DNA from: VRUE01 sp036379955
Lineage (GTDB): Bacteria > Actinomycetota > Thermoleophilia > Solirubrobacterales > 70-9
Direction: 5' to 3'
Assembly: GCA_036379955.1 (NCBI GenBank)
Contig: DASVFR010000015.1
Coordinates: 15,172-79,171 of the forward strand
Length of the DNA stretch: 64,000 nt
Position 1 is the first letter of the stretch; every line of letters starts with the position of its first letter. The translations under genes were made by a program, and so were the position numbers. The notes beneath the pieces were generated by a model, which was not told the DNA's origin, did no database searches, and saw only the letters and a list, made by a program, of their open reading frames with translations. Below, one piece after another: positions 16,371 through 25,367 of this stretch.

Positions 16371-17014
16371 GCGCGAGGTGGGCATCGGCCGCCCGCGCGC
16401 AGCTGGCCGCCTCCGATCCGACGATGGCGGCGCTGATCGAGCGGGTCGGCAAGATCGACCTGGAGACGCGGCTGCGACGCCGCAGCGAGGAGCGGCCAGC
16501 CGACGCCTACGGGGCGCTGCTGCGCGCGATCGTCGGCCAGCAGCTCTCGACCAAGGCGGCGCGGACGATCTACGGCCGGGTGCTGGAGCTCTTCGACGGG
16601 CGCACACCGTCGCCCGAGCAGCTGCTCGACGTCGACGAGGAAGCGCTGCGCGCCTGCGGGCTCTCCGGCCGCAAGGCCGAATACGTGCGCGACCTCGCCG
16701 CCCACGTGCTCTCTGGCGAGCTGGAGCTCGACCGGCTCGGCGAGCTCTCCGACGAGGAGGCGATCGCCGAGATCGTCGCCGTGCGCGGGCTCGGCGTGTG
16801 GACCGCGAAGATGTTCCTCATGTTCCACCTCGAACGGCCCGACGTACTCTCCGGCGGCGACCTCGGCATCCGCAAGGCGATCCAGATCGAGTACGGGCTG
16901 GCGGAGATGCCGTCGCCGGCGCGAGTGCTCGAGATCGGCGAGCCCTGGCGCCCCCAGCGCAGCCTCGCCTCCCTCTACCTCTGGGAGTCGCTGGCGGCCA
17001 CCCCGGTCGAGTGA
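16367..17014 (+). CDS. DNA-3-methyladenine glycosylase, AlkA-like
   Basis: A 215-residue HhH-GPD base-excision DNA glycosylase. AIVGQQLSTKAA is the family opening helix, VRGLGVWTAKMFLMFHLERP is the helix-hairpin-helix with the GPD loop, and the catalytic aspartate is in SGGDLGIRKA. It lacks the N-terminal domain of E. coli AlkA, as do many actinobacterial and eukaryotic Mag1-type enzymes. ATG overlaps the upstream stop as ATGA. It removes alkylated bases such as 3-methyladenine. Confidence 0.88.
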   Translation: MSARWASAARAQLAASDPTMAALIERVGKIDLETRLRRRSEERPADAYGALLRAIVGQQLSTKAARTIYGRVLELFDGRTPSPEQLLDVDEEALRACGLSGRKAEYVRDLAAHVLSGELELDRLGELSDEEAIAEIVAVRGLGVWTAKMFLMFHLERPDVLSGGDLGIRKAIQIEYGLAEMPSPARVLEIGEPWRPQRSLASLYLWESLAATPVE

Positions 17015-17103
17015 GCTCACCCCCAGACGTGCCCGCCGTGCGGTGCCTTTTTGGCCCCCTGAGAGCGGGCGCGTCCGGCGCGCGGCCTAGCCTTGCGCGC
17101 TGA

Positions 17104-18237
17104 ATGGCGTCTCTGATCTCCTTTGAGGAAGCCCTCGCGCTGGGCGAGTTGACGGACCACGAGGAGATCGGCGAGCTGGTCGAGCGCGCCTGGGCGGTAC
17201 GGCGCGAGAACTTCGGCGACGCAACCGACATGTGCTCGTTGGTCAACGCCAAGTCGGGCGGCTGCGCCGAGGACTGCGGCTTCTGCGCCCAGTCGCGCTA
17301 CGCCGAGGCCGACACGCCGATGCACGCGATGATGGAGCCCGAGCAGATCCTCGAGCACGCGCGGGCGGCCGAGGCGGCCGGTGCCCACCGCTTCTGCATG
17401 GTCACCCAGGGCCAGGGCCTCTCCAAGCGCGACTTCGAGAAGATCCTCGAGGGGGCGCGGCTGGTCGCCGAGCGGACCAACCTCAAGCGCTGCGCCTCGA
17501 TCGGCCACATGTCGGCCGAGCGCGCGAAGAAGCTGCGCGAGGCCGGCGTCCAGCGCGTCCACCACAACGTCGAGTCGTCGCGCTCCTACTACCCGGAGGT
17601 ATCGACCACGGTCCGCTACGAGGGCCGGCTGCGCACGATCGACGCGGTCAAGGAGGCCGGCCTGGAGACCTGCGTCGGCGGCATCCTCAATCTCGGCGAG
17701 TCGCCACGCCAGCGGGTCGAGATGGCCTTCGAGCTGGCCGAGCTCGAGCCGACCTCGGTGCCGATCAACCTGCTCAACCCGCGCGAGGGGACGAAGTTCG
17801 GCGATCGGCCGCTGATGGACGCCTGGGAGGTGGTCAAGTGGGTCGCGATCTTCCGCCTGATCATCCCCGGCGCCCTCTTTCGCCTCTGCGGCGGCCGGGT
17901 CGAGAACCTCGGCGACCTGCAGCCGCTGGCGGTCAAGGCCGGGCTCAACGGCGTGATGATGGGCAACTTCCTGACCACCCTCGGAGCGGAACCAGAGGAC
18001 GACCGGGCGATGTTCGAGGAGCTCGGTCTAAACGTCGCCCGCCAGCCCGACAACGGCGCCAACCCGCGACCCGACAACCGCGACGGCTGGCTCGCCGGCG
18101 AGACCCCGGCGACGCCGATGGAAGAGCTGGTCGACCGCCAGGAGGAAGCCGACTTCTGGGACCCCTCGACCCAGCTGCGCGTGATCAAGAAGACAAAGAA
18201 GCCACCTCCTTATCCGGTCGCTAAGAACGTCGTATGA
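17104..18237 (+). CDS. bioB: Biotin synthase
   Basis: A 377-residue radical-SAM enzyme that inserts sulfur into dethiobiotin. The CX3CX2C cluster motif is CAEDCGFC (Cys54, Cys58, Cys61). Also visible are KRCASIGHMSAE, HNVESSRSYYPEV, NLGES, PINLLNPREGTK and GVMMGNFLTTLG. After the usual family end (about residue 325) there is a tail of about 50 residues, RQPDNGANPRPDN through IKKTKKPPPYP, longer than in E. coli BioB. The ATG start lies 89 bases after the glycosylase gene; the 3' end overlaps bioF as ATGA. Confidence 0.95.
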   Translation: MASLISFEEALALGELTDHEEIGELVERAWAVRRENFGDATDMCSLVNAKSGGCAEDCGFCAQSRYAEADTPMHAMMEPEQILEHARAAEAAGAHRFCMVTQGQGLSKRDFEKILEGARLVAERTNLKRCASIGHMSAERAKKLREAGVQRVHHNVESSRSYYPEVSTTVRYEGRLRTIDAVKEAGLETCVGGILNLGESPRQRVEMAFELAELEPTSVPINLLNPREGTKFGDRPLMDAWEVVKWVAIFRLIIPGALFRLCGGRVENLGDLQPLAVKAGLNGVMMGNFLTTLGAEPEDDRAMFEELGLNVARQPDNGANPRPDNRDGWLAGETPATPMEELVDRQEEADFWDPSTQLRVIKKTKKPPPYPVAKNVV

Positions 18238-19421
18238 CGGACATCGCGGAGCGGCTTGAGGAGCTTCGCGAGAGCGGGCTCCAGCGGCGGTTGCGGCTGG
18301 TGCAGAGCCCGCAGGGACCGCGCGTCCTGCTCGACGGCAGGGACGTGCTGCTGCTCTGCTCGAACGACTACCTGGGGCTCGCCGGGCATCCGCGGATCAG
18401 GACGGCCGCGGCCGAGGCCGCGATGCGCTGGGGCGCGGGCTCAGGTTCGGCGCGGCTGATCGCGGGCAACATGCCGCCGCACCTCGACCTGGAGCGGCGC
18501 CTTGCCGAGTTCAAGGGCTACGGATCGGCGCTGCTCTTCGGCTCCGGCTACCTGGCGAACACCGGGACGATCGCGGCCCTGGCCGGTCGTGGCGAGGTGA
18601 TCTTCTCCGACGAGCTCAACCATGCGAGCATCGTCGACGGCTGCCGCTTGAGCCGGGCCGAGACCTTCATCTACCGCCACGGTGACGTCGAGCACCTCGC
18701 CTGGGGGCTGCGGGAAGCGGGCGCCCGGGCGGCGCTGATCGTCAGCGACGGTCTCTTTTCAATGGACGGCGACGTGGCGCCGCTGGCAGAGCTGTCCGAG
18801 CTCGCCCGCCGCCACTCCTGCCGGCTGCTGGTCGACGAGGCTCACGCCACGGGGACGCTGGGCCCTGGCGGCCGCGGCTCGGTCGCCGCCGCCGGCCTCA
18901 GCGGCGAGGTCGACGTCGTCGTCGGCACGCTGGGCAAGGCACTCGGCTCCTACGGCGCCTACGTCTGCACCGATGCCGAGCTGACCGAATACCTGCTCAA
19001 CGCGGCGCGCGCGTTCGTCTTCTCGACCGCGCCGCCGCCGCCCGCCGTCGCCGCCGCCCAGGCCGCGCTAGAGCTGCTCGAAGCGCATCCCGAGCGGGTC
19101 GAGCGCGTGGCGATCAACGCGGCGACGCTGCGCCGCGCCCTCGCGGCCGAGGGCCTGCCGGTGGCCGACTCGGGAACCCAGATCGTGCCGCTGGCGATCG
19201 GCGACGCGGGTCTGACCATGTCCCTCTGCGAGCGTCTGCTGGAGGGCGGCGTCTTCGCCCAGGGCATCCGTCCCCCAACGGTCCCGGCAGGCACCTCGCG
19301 CTTGCGCTTCTCGGTGACCGCGGCGCACCGGCGCGCCGAGCTGGAGTCCGCCGCCGAGCTGGTCGGCGAGACCGCGCGCGACCTCGGCCTCTTCGCCAAC
19401 CCCACCCCCCTCGCCGCCTGA
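18234..19421 (+). CDS. bioF: 8-amino-7-oxononanoate synthase
   Basis: A 395-residue PLP enzyme condensing pimeloyl thioester with alanine, the first ring-building step of biotin synthesis. Motifs: LLLCSNDYLGLAGHP at the N-terminus, GSARLIAGN, FSDELNHASIVDGCRLS, VDEAHATGTLGPGGRG, and the PLP-binding lysine at about residue 235 in VGTLGKALGSYG. The ATG overlaps the bioB stop as ATGA, so the two are translationally coupled. No bioC/bioH or bioW/bioI gene for the pimeloyl precursor is in the window. Confidence 0.95.
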   Translation: MTDIAERLEELRESGLQRRLRLVQSPQGPRVLLDGRDVLLLCSNDYLGLAGHPRIRTAAAEAAMRWGAGSGSARLIAGNMPPHLDLERRLAEFKGYGSALLFGSGYLANTGTIAALAGRGEVIFSDELNHASIVDGCRLSRAETFIYRHGDVEHLAWGLREAGARAALIVSDGLFSMDGDVAPLAELSELARRHSCRLLVDEAHATGTLGPGGRGSVAAAGLSGEVDVVVGTLGKALGSYGAYVCTDAELTEYLLNAARAFVFSTAPPPPAVAAAQAALELLEAHPERVERVAINAATLRRALAAEGLPVADSGTQIVPLAIGDAGLTMSLCERLLEGGVFAQGIRPPTVPAGTSRLRFSVTAAHRRAELESAAELVGETARDLGLFANPTPLAA

Positions 19422-19425
19422 CGGG

Positions 19426-19475
19426 GACGTGCCGTCTCTTAGGCACCCATATGGGCACATAAGAGACGGCACGTC
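19426..19475. repeat. Nested 50-bp palindrome between bioF and bioD
   Basis: Perfect 16-bp arms (GACGTGCCGTCTCTTA at 19426-19441, complement at 19460-19475) enclose an 18-base loop with an inner palindrome CCCATATGGG. It starts 5 bases after the bioF stop and ends 17 bases before the bioD ATG. It could act as a terminator/attenuator lowering bioD expression or be a mobile palindromic element; there is no T-run after the stem. Confidence 0.85.
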
Positions 19476-19492
19476 GGAAGGCCGCTGACGGG

Positions 19493-20197
19493 ATGCCGGG
19501 CGTGTTCGTTACCGGAACGGGGACCGAGGTCGGCAAGACCGTGGTCGCCGCGGTCATCGCCCACACCCTCGCGAGCGAGGGCAAGCACGTAGCCGTCTTC
19601 AAGCCCGCCGTCACCGGCCTCGACGACCACCCCGACCCTGGTGCCGACGGGCCGCAAATGTGTCGATATGTCACGTTCACGGCCCGTCGGCCCGACCATG
19701 TGGTGCTGCGGGAAGCAGCGGGGTCGGGGCAGACGGACGACGAGATCGCGCCCTACCGCTACGAGCCACCGATGTCGCCGCACCTGGCGGCAGCGCTGAC
19801 GGACGAGGAGATCGATCCGGGGCGGTTGCGGGAAGGCGCGCGGGCCGCGGCGGACGGCGCCGAGGCGTTCGTCTGCGAGGGGGTCGGGGGGCTGCTGGTT
19901 CCGCTCGCGCCCGGCTATCTCGTGCGCGACTTCGCCGCCGACCTCGCGCTGCCGCTCGTCGTCGTCGCCTCACCGGGGCTGGGGACGATCAACCACACTC
20001 TGCTCACGGTCGAGGCGGCGCGCGCCGCCGGGCTCGCGGTCGAGCTGATCGTCCTCAACCCCTGGCCGGACTCTCCGGGCCAGATCGAGGAGTCGAACCG
20101 CGAGACGATCGCGGCACTCACCGCCGTGCGGGTGAAGACGCTGCCGCGAATCGACCTCGACGACCCCGCGAGCTGGCCGCAACTGGCGCTCAGCTGA
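19493..20197 (+). CDS. bioD: Dethiobiotin synthetase
   Basis: A 234-residue ATP-dependent enzyme closing the ureido ring of dethiobiotin. The P-loop GTGTEVGKT is at residues 8-16; other motifs are FKPAVTG, VCEGVGGLLVPLAP and VVVASPGLGTINHTLLT. Residues 51-66 (ADGPQMCRYVTFTARR) are exactly what a 49-bp palindromic element encodes, starting at the first base of codon 51. They lie in a loop that, from memory of the family, is much shorter in homologues. This looks like a tolerated insertion. A 50-bp palindrome precedes the gene and another follows it. Confidence 0.93.
   Translation: MPGVFVTGTGTEVGKTVVAAVIAHTLASEGKHVAVFKPAVTGLDDHPDPGADGPQMCRYVTFTARRPDHVVLREAAGSGQTDDEIAPYRYEPPMSPHLAAALTDEEIDPGRLREGARAAADGAEAFVCEGVGGLLVPLAPGYLVRDFAADLALPLVVVASPGLGTINHTLLTVEAARAAGLAVELIVLNPWPDSPGQIEESNRETIAALTAVRVKTLPRIDLDDPASWPQLALS
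19643..19691. repeat. 49-bp palindromic element inside bioD
   Basis: Arms GCCGACGGGCCG (19643-19654) and CGGCCCGTCGGC (19680-19691) enclose a 25-base loop. The arm sequence and the 49-bp length are the same as in the glpK element; aligned without gaps in coding orientation, 11 of 25 loop bases also agree and both loops contain TATGTCA. The element is translated as bioD residues 51-66. Confidence 0.85.
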
Positions 20198-20199
20198 TA

Positions 20200-20249
20200 A
20201 GCCCGTCGAGCAGGTGCCGCGCCGCTCGCCAGCCCCTAGGCGACGGGCT
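20200..20249. terminator. 50-bp inverted repeat between convergent bioD and MFS gene
   Basis: AGCCCGTCG at 20200-20208 pairs with CGACGGGCT at 20241-20249; GAGC/GCTC adds a short inner stem. It begins 2 bases after the bioD stop and its right arm lies in the last codons of the converging MFS gene. Position suggests a bidirectional terminator; the missing T-run and the 50-bp size also fit the palindrome family seen in and before bioD. Confidence 0.5.
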
Positions 20250-21738
20250 CGCCCGCGCCAATGGCCTCGCGCCCGGCCAACCCCTCGCCGCCGGCGCTGA
20301 CCGCCGCCTCGGAGGCCCGAGCGCTGACCGAGTCGCGCGCCCCGCCGCGGATCGCGGCGGCCCCGATCGCAGCTCCGGCCGCGGCCACCACGGCGCAGAC
20401 GCTCATCGCGAAGCCGAGCGCGTCGACGAACTGCTGCGGCGTCGCTTCCGCGAAGCTGGCTCCGACCGAGCCCTGGAAGATCGCGCCGGTGACGGCAACG
20501 CCGAGGCTGCCGCCGACCATGCGGAACATCGAGAGCACGCCGGAGGCGATGCCGGCCTTCTCGACCGGGACCGCGTTCATCGCCGCGCTCGTCATCGGCG
20601 ACATCGTCAGGGCGATGCCGATGCCGAGCAGCATGAATCCCGGCAGCAGATCGAGGTAGCTGGAGTCGACCGCGATCCCGCTGAAGCTGTAGAGCGACGC
20701 GGCGACGACGAGCAGGCCGGCGACGATCAGCCAGCGCGGCCCGAAGCGGTCGGCGAGCCGGCCGGCGATCGGCGCCAGGCCGACGATCATCAGCGTCGAC
20801 GGCAGGAACCTGATCCCGGCCTCCAGCGGCGAGTAGCGCAGGATGTCCTGCATGTAGATGGCGAGGAAGAAGAAGACGCCCAGCATCGAGAAGGAGACGA
20901 TCATCGCGACGACGACCGCGCCGAGGAAGTTGCGGTCGGAGAAGAAGTGGAACTCGACCATCGGCACGCGGACGCGCAGCTCGATCGCGACGAAGAGGGC
21001 CAGGCCGATCGCGGCGCCGGCGAGCAGGGCGACGATCTGGGGAGAGCCCCAACCCCATTCGTTGCCCTCGACCAAGGCGAGAACGAGCGCCGTGAGCGAG
21101 GCGGTCGAGATGCCGACTCCGGCGAAATCGACCTCACGGCCGACGGTCCGGTCGCGCGACTCGCGCACGGCGAAGAGCGAAGCGACGACCGCGCCGATCG
21201 CGACCGGGATGTTGAGGTAGAAGATCGCCCGCCAGCTGACGTGCTCGGTGAGCAGGCCGCCGACCACCGGGCCGACGGCCAGCGCCAGCCCGGAGACCCC
21301 GGCCCAGGTCCCCATCGCCTTGCCGCGCTCCTGCGCCGGAAAGGCGTCGGTGATGATCGAGAGCGTCGCCGGCATCATCAGCGCCGCGCCCACCCCCTGG
21401 ACGACGCGGCTGATCACGAGGTCGGTCTGGCTGACCGCGAGCCCGGCGGTCGCCGAGGAGAGGGCGAAGATGACGACGCCGGCGAGGAACATGCGGCGGC
21501 GCCCGAAGATGTCGCCGAGCCGACCGCCGGTCGCCAGCAGCACGGCGAAGGAGAGCGTGTAGCCGTTGACGGTCCACTCGAGACCGGAGATCGAGGCCCC
21601 GAGATCGCGCTGAATCGAGGGTAGGGCGACGTTCACGACCGTGTTGTCGAGCATGATCATGAACAGCGCGAAGCACATCGCGCCGAGCGTCCACCACTTG
21701 CGGTTGTCCTCGGTTATCAGGTGGCGATAACAGGTCAC
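20236..21738 (-). CDS. MFS multidrug efflux transporter, DHA2 (EmrB/QacA) type
   Basis: A 500-residue transporter with about 14 predicted membrane segments. DHA2 markers: MIMLDNTVVNVALPSIQRDLG in the first segment, the motif GGRLGDIFGRRRMF between segments 2 and 3, and AVGPVVGGLL (antiporter motif C). It probably exports hydrophobic compounds using the proton gradient. The GTG start overlaps the marR stop as GTGA, so the regulator and pump are one transcript. It interrupts the biotin locus; a role in biotin transport is possible but nothing in the sequence points to it. Confidence 0.92.
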   Translation of the reverse strand: MTCYRHLITEDNRKWWTLGAMCFALFMIMLDNTVVNVALPSIQRDLGASISGLEWTVNGYTLSFAVLLATGGRLGDIFGRRRMFLAGVVIFALSSATAGLAVSQTDLVISRVVQGVGAALMMPATLSIITDAFPAQERGKAMGTWAGVSGLALAVGPVVGGLLTEHVSWRAIFYLNIPVAIGAVVASLFAVRESRDRTVGREVDFAGVGISTASLTALVLALVEGNEWGWGSPQIVALLAGAAIGLALFVAIELRVRVPMVEFHFFSDRNFLGAVVVAMIVSFSMLGVFFFLAIYMQDILRYSPLEAGIRFLPSTLMIVGLAPIAGRLADRFGPRWLIVAGLLVVAASLYSFSGIAVDSSYLDLLPGFMLLGIGIALTMSPMTSAAMNAVPVEKAGIASGVLSMFRMVGGSLGVAVTGAIFQGSVGASFAEATPQQFVDALGFAMSVCAVVAAAGAAIGAAAIRGGARDSVSARASEAAVSAGGEGLAGREAIGAGEPVA

Positions 21739-22259
21739 GGTCCTACCTCCTTCATCCGCGCGTAGGCCTCGGCGATGTCCTCGCGGTCCATCAAGGCCTC
21801 GATCGCGGCGTCGATCTTGCGGCGCTGGGCGGCCGTCAGGCTGGCGGCGAAGGCCTCCATCCCGGCCTGGCGCACGACCAGCAGGGTGTCGACGAGCTTC
21901 TTGCCCCGGGCGGCGATCGCCACGCGGCGCACGCGCCGGTCGTCGGGGTCCTCGACCCGGGTGGCCAACCGCTTCTTGACCAGGCCGTCGACCGCGCGGC
22001 TCATCGAGGGGACCGACATGCCGAGGGTCTCGGCCAGGTCGCTGACGTGACGTGCCTCGGCAGCCTCGCCGAGGCCGCCGAGCTCGAGCAGCGCCTTCGA
22101 CTGGGTCATCGAGAGCCCGCTCTCCTCGATCACCCGCAGCATGTTGCCCCGGTCGTAGAGGAAGAGATGACGCAGCAGCGCGCTGAGGCGCGCCGCGGTG
22201 TCCTGCGCCTCGGCGCCTACCTCGACCGTCTCGATGTTCGCGATCTCGCTTGCCTGCAT
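21735..22259 (-). CDS. MarR family transcriptional regulator
   Basis: A 174-residue winged-helix regulator. The DNA-binding core runs from GLSMTQSKALLEL through VSDLAETLGMSVPSMSRAVDGLVKKRL to the wing EDPDDRRVRRVAIAARGKK. It is the first gene of a marR-MFS operon and almost certainly represses that pump; the inverted repeat directly upstream is the likely operator. The effector is unknown. Confidence 0.92.
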   Translation of the reverse strand: MQASEIANIETVEVGAEAQDTAARLSALLRHLFLYDRGNMLRVIEESGLSMTQSKALLELGGLGEAAEARHVSDLAETLGMSVPSMSRAVDGLVKKRLATRVEDPDDRRVRRVAIAARGKKLVDTLLVVRQAGMEAFAASLTAAQRRKIDAAIEALMDREDIAEAYARMKEVGP

Positions 22260-22265
22260 CTCGTT

Positions 22266-22289
22266 AATAGTTGCATATCAGCAACTATT
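22266..22289. promoter_or_regulatory. Probable MarR operator
   Basis: AATAGTTGC and GCAACTATT form perfect 9-bp arms around ATATCA, 7 bases upstream of the marR start. The AT-rich, GTTGC/GCAAC symmetric site is typical of MarR-family operators. It lies between marR and the divergent bioA (start at 22360), so it could also influence bioA. Confidence 0.7.
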
Positions 22290-22359
22290 TCTCAAACGAG
22301 ATATTTGTTCGTGTGATGAATATCACTCCCCGTCCGGGAGCGGAGCTAGGGTCGCTTCG

Positions 22360-23667
<1,308 letters not shown>

Positions 23668-23759
23668 CGGGCGGGTCCTGTCGCCGCAGGGGACCCACCG
23701 CCCCTTCCGGTCGCTAAAGCGTCCTCAGGGGCGGTTCCCCCTACGGCGCCACCCGCCCG
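23668..23759. repeat. Long nested palindrome after bioA
   Basis: Three stems are nested: CGGGCGGGT/ACCCGCCCG (23668-23676 and 23751-23759), an 11-bp stem with one mismatch (23682-23692 and 23738-23748), and ACCGCCCCT/AGGGGCGGT (23697-23705 and 23727-23735). It begins at the first base after the bioA stop and ends 23 bases before the NUDIX ATG. The outer arm is identical to that of the element on the other side of the NUDIX gene (24447-24591). Confidence 0.75.
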
Positions 23760-23782
23760 AGATGCGGGATAGGGTCACGCCG

Positions 23783-24424
23783 ATGGACGAGCGCAAGCGG
23801 GGACCCGCGGAGGCACCCAACCTCGGTGAGCCGAGCGAGCCGCGTCCCGCAGCTTCAGTGGTGCTTCTCAGGCGCGGGGGGAAGCACTCTGAGAGAGCTT
23901 TGGAGGTGCTGCTGCTGAAGCGGACGGAGGAGGCTAGGTTCATGCCGGGGGTGTGGGTGTTTCCCGGCGGGTCGGTGGACGACGGGGACGGGGAGGACGA
24001 AGCGCGGTTCAAGGCGTGCGCGGTGCGGGAGCTGGAGGAGGAGGCCGGGATCGCGCTCCCCGCGGACGAGGAGCTGGTGCTCTTCTCGCGCTGGATCACC
24101 CCCGAGGTGATCTCGCGCCGCTTCGACGCCTGGTTCTTCCTCGCCCTTGCCCCAGCCCACACCCCGCCGAAGCCCGACGGCACCGAGACCGTAGACGCCG
24201 CCTGGTTCGAGCCCTCAAAAGCCCTATCAGCCCAAGCCGCCGGCGACCTCGCCCTCGCCTTCCCCACCATCAAGCAGCTAGAGCTCCTAGCGGAGTTCGG
24301 AAACGCCGACGAGGCAATTGCAGCTCACCGCAACCGCCCCGTAGACCCCATCCTCCCCAAGGTCCTGGGAAGCTCAAAAGACCATCGCGTAGTCCTCCCG
24401 GGCGACCCGGATTACCCCGACTGA
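23783..24424 (+). CDS. NUDIX hydrolase
   Basis: A 213-residue NUDIX protein, hydrolysing nucleoside-diphosphate-linked compounds or CoA derivatives. The NUDIX box is recognisable in FPGGSVDDGDGEDEARFKAC followed by AVRELEEEAGI; the first part is slightly longer than the standard GX5EX7REUXEEXGU spacing, as in NUDT7/19-type members. WVFPGG and RWITPEVISRRFDAWFF are also typical of that group. ATG at 23783 preferred; an in-frame ATG at 23762 is possible. It is flanked on both sides by long nested palindromes with the same outer arms. Confidence 0.85.
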   Translation: MDERKRGPAEAPNLGEPSEPRPAASVVLLRRGGKHSERALEVLLLKRTEEARFMPGVWVFPGGSVDDGDGEDEARFKACAVRELEEEAGIALPADEELVLFSRWITPEVISRRFDAWFFLALAPAHTPPKPDGTETVDAAWFEPSKALSAQAAGDLALAFPTIKQLELLAEFGNADEAIAAHRNRPVDPILPKVLGSSKDHRVVLPGDPDYPD

Positions 24425-24446
24425 GCCGTTTCCTGATCTCGCATCT

Positions 24447-24591
24447 CGGGCGGGTGGCGTCGGGTGGGGGTGTCCGGCGCAGCGCGGCGTCTCGTTTTTC
24501 GCCCGGCCGACCCTCAAGCGAATCGGTGACTCTTCTGGCGAAAAACCCAGCGCGAAGCCGGACACCCCCACCCGACGCCAGGACCCGCCCG
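24447..24591. repeat. 145-bp nested palindrome between convergent genes
   Basis: CGGGCGGGT/ACCCGCCCG (24447-24455, 24583-24591), then a perfect 23-bp stem (24456-24478, 24557-24579) offset by a 3-base bulge, then an inner GTTTTTCGCC/GGCGAAAAAC stem (24494-24503, 24537-24546). It fills nearly the whole 168-base gap between the NUDIX gene and the converging gene ending at 24593. It may terminate transcription from both sides but is far larger than a normal terminator. Confidence 0.8.
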
Positions 24592-24592
24592 C

Positions 24593-25267
24593 TTATGCGT
24601 CCCCAGGAAACGGCGCCAATCCCGCATGCCACGGCCCTGGTGGATACGTGTGAATGCCACTCTCGTCCATCTCAAACTGCAGCCTTTTAAACAGCTCCCC
24701 CGCGTTTTTGAGCATCGCCTTCAACTCCTCCTCGCTGCGCTCCCGCAAGCGCCAGAGGAACCAAAGCTGGCGGTCGTTGACGCCGAAATCGACCTCGCCG
24801 GTCAGCGTCGTCGCCCAAGCGAGGAAGCCGGACCCGAACAGCTCGCGCAGCCTGACCGGGTCGTACTCGCTCGGCACCGTTGCCTGGAAGCGCTTGTTGA
24901 AGTCGATCGACTCGAACTCGACCTTGCGGGCGAAGCGCTTGGTCACGACCTCGTGGCCCTCGATCGACTCGACGTTGAAAGCCGGCACGACTTTCGCCAG
25001 ATCCGGCATGTGCGCCTTCGCGAGGAGCGCCGTCGGCAGCACCGCCTTCGAGAAGAGGCCGCCGACTTCGCGTTCGTCGGCGTCGCAGCTCGAGCCCCAG
25101 AAACCCTCGGCAAGCTGTCCGGTCAGCCGGTTAACACCGCCCACGCAGAGCGCCACCGGCCCGTCCTTGGGGTTGATCCCCCCAACCGCCTCATAGGTGA
25201 GCTCGTGCCGCTCGCCGTAGCGACGCACGGTCTCGGCCCATTCCTGCGCTTCCGCCTTGGCCCCCAT
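24593..25267 (-). CDS. Conserved hypothetical protein
   Basis: A 224-residue soluble protein with no signal peptide or membrane segment. Visible features: YEAVGGINPKDGPVALCVGG near the N-terminus, VVTKRFARKVEFESIDFNKRF in the middle and LFGSGFLAWATTLTGEVDFGVNDRQLWF. The FES-x-DFNKRF pattern resembles the DUF3137 type, but I do not recognise the family with certainty and no function is proposed. ATG start. It converges on the NUDIX gene and is divergent from lemA. Confidence 0.7.
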   Translation of the reverse strand: MGAKAEAQEWAETVRRYGERHELTYEAVGGINPKDGPVALCVGGVNRLTGQLAEGFWGSSCDADEREVGGLFSKAVLPTALLAKAHMPDLAKVVPAFNVESIEGHEVVTKRFARKVEFESIDFNKRFQATVPSEYDPVRLRELFGSGFLAWATTLTGEVDFGVNDRQLWFLWRLRERSEEELKAMLKNAGELFKRLQFEMDESGIHTYPPGPWHAGLAPFPGDA

Positions 25268-25295
25268 CGGACGCCGATCCTACGTCCTAACCCGC

Positions 25296-25340
25296 GGTGC
25301 AACGCCCTTGACATGTAATGGATGTAGAACGCGTTGCACC
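25296..25340. repeat. 45-bp palindromic element upstream of lemA
   Basis: GGTGCAACGC (25296-25305) and GCGTTGCACC (25331-25340) are perfect arms around a 25-base loop that contains TTGACAT. Loop length and the TGACAT/ATGTCA core match the glpK and bioD elements, although the arm sequence differs. It lies in the gap between the divergent hypothetical gene and lemA, so TTGACA (25308-25313) could also serve as a -35 box. Confidence 0.6.
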
Positions 25341-25367
25341 CGGGGGATGGGGCGCTAGGATGGCCGC

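Noticed and set aside
17015..17103. Possible biotin-responsive leader or riboswitch before bioB.
   Set aside because: Only 89 bases, no conserved structure recognised, and no biotin riboswitch class is established to compare with.
19660..21624. A 654-codon plus-strand frame running through bioD and antisense to the MFS gene.
   Set aside because: It contradicts the unambiguous bioD and DHA2 transporter frames and contains no recognisable domain.
23668..24591. NUDIX gene with flanking similar inverted repeats considered as an insertion sequence.
   Set aside because: No transposase, no visible target duplication, and the gene is an ordinary NUDIX hydrolase; only recorded as a possible mobile unit in the findings.
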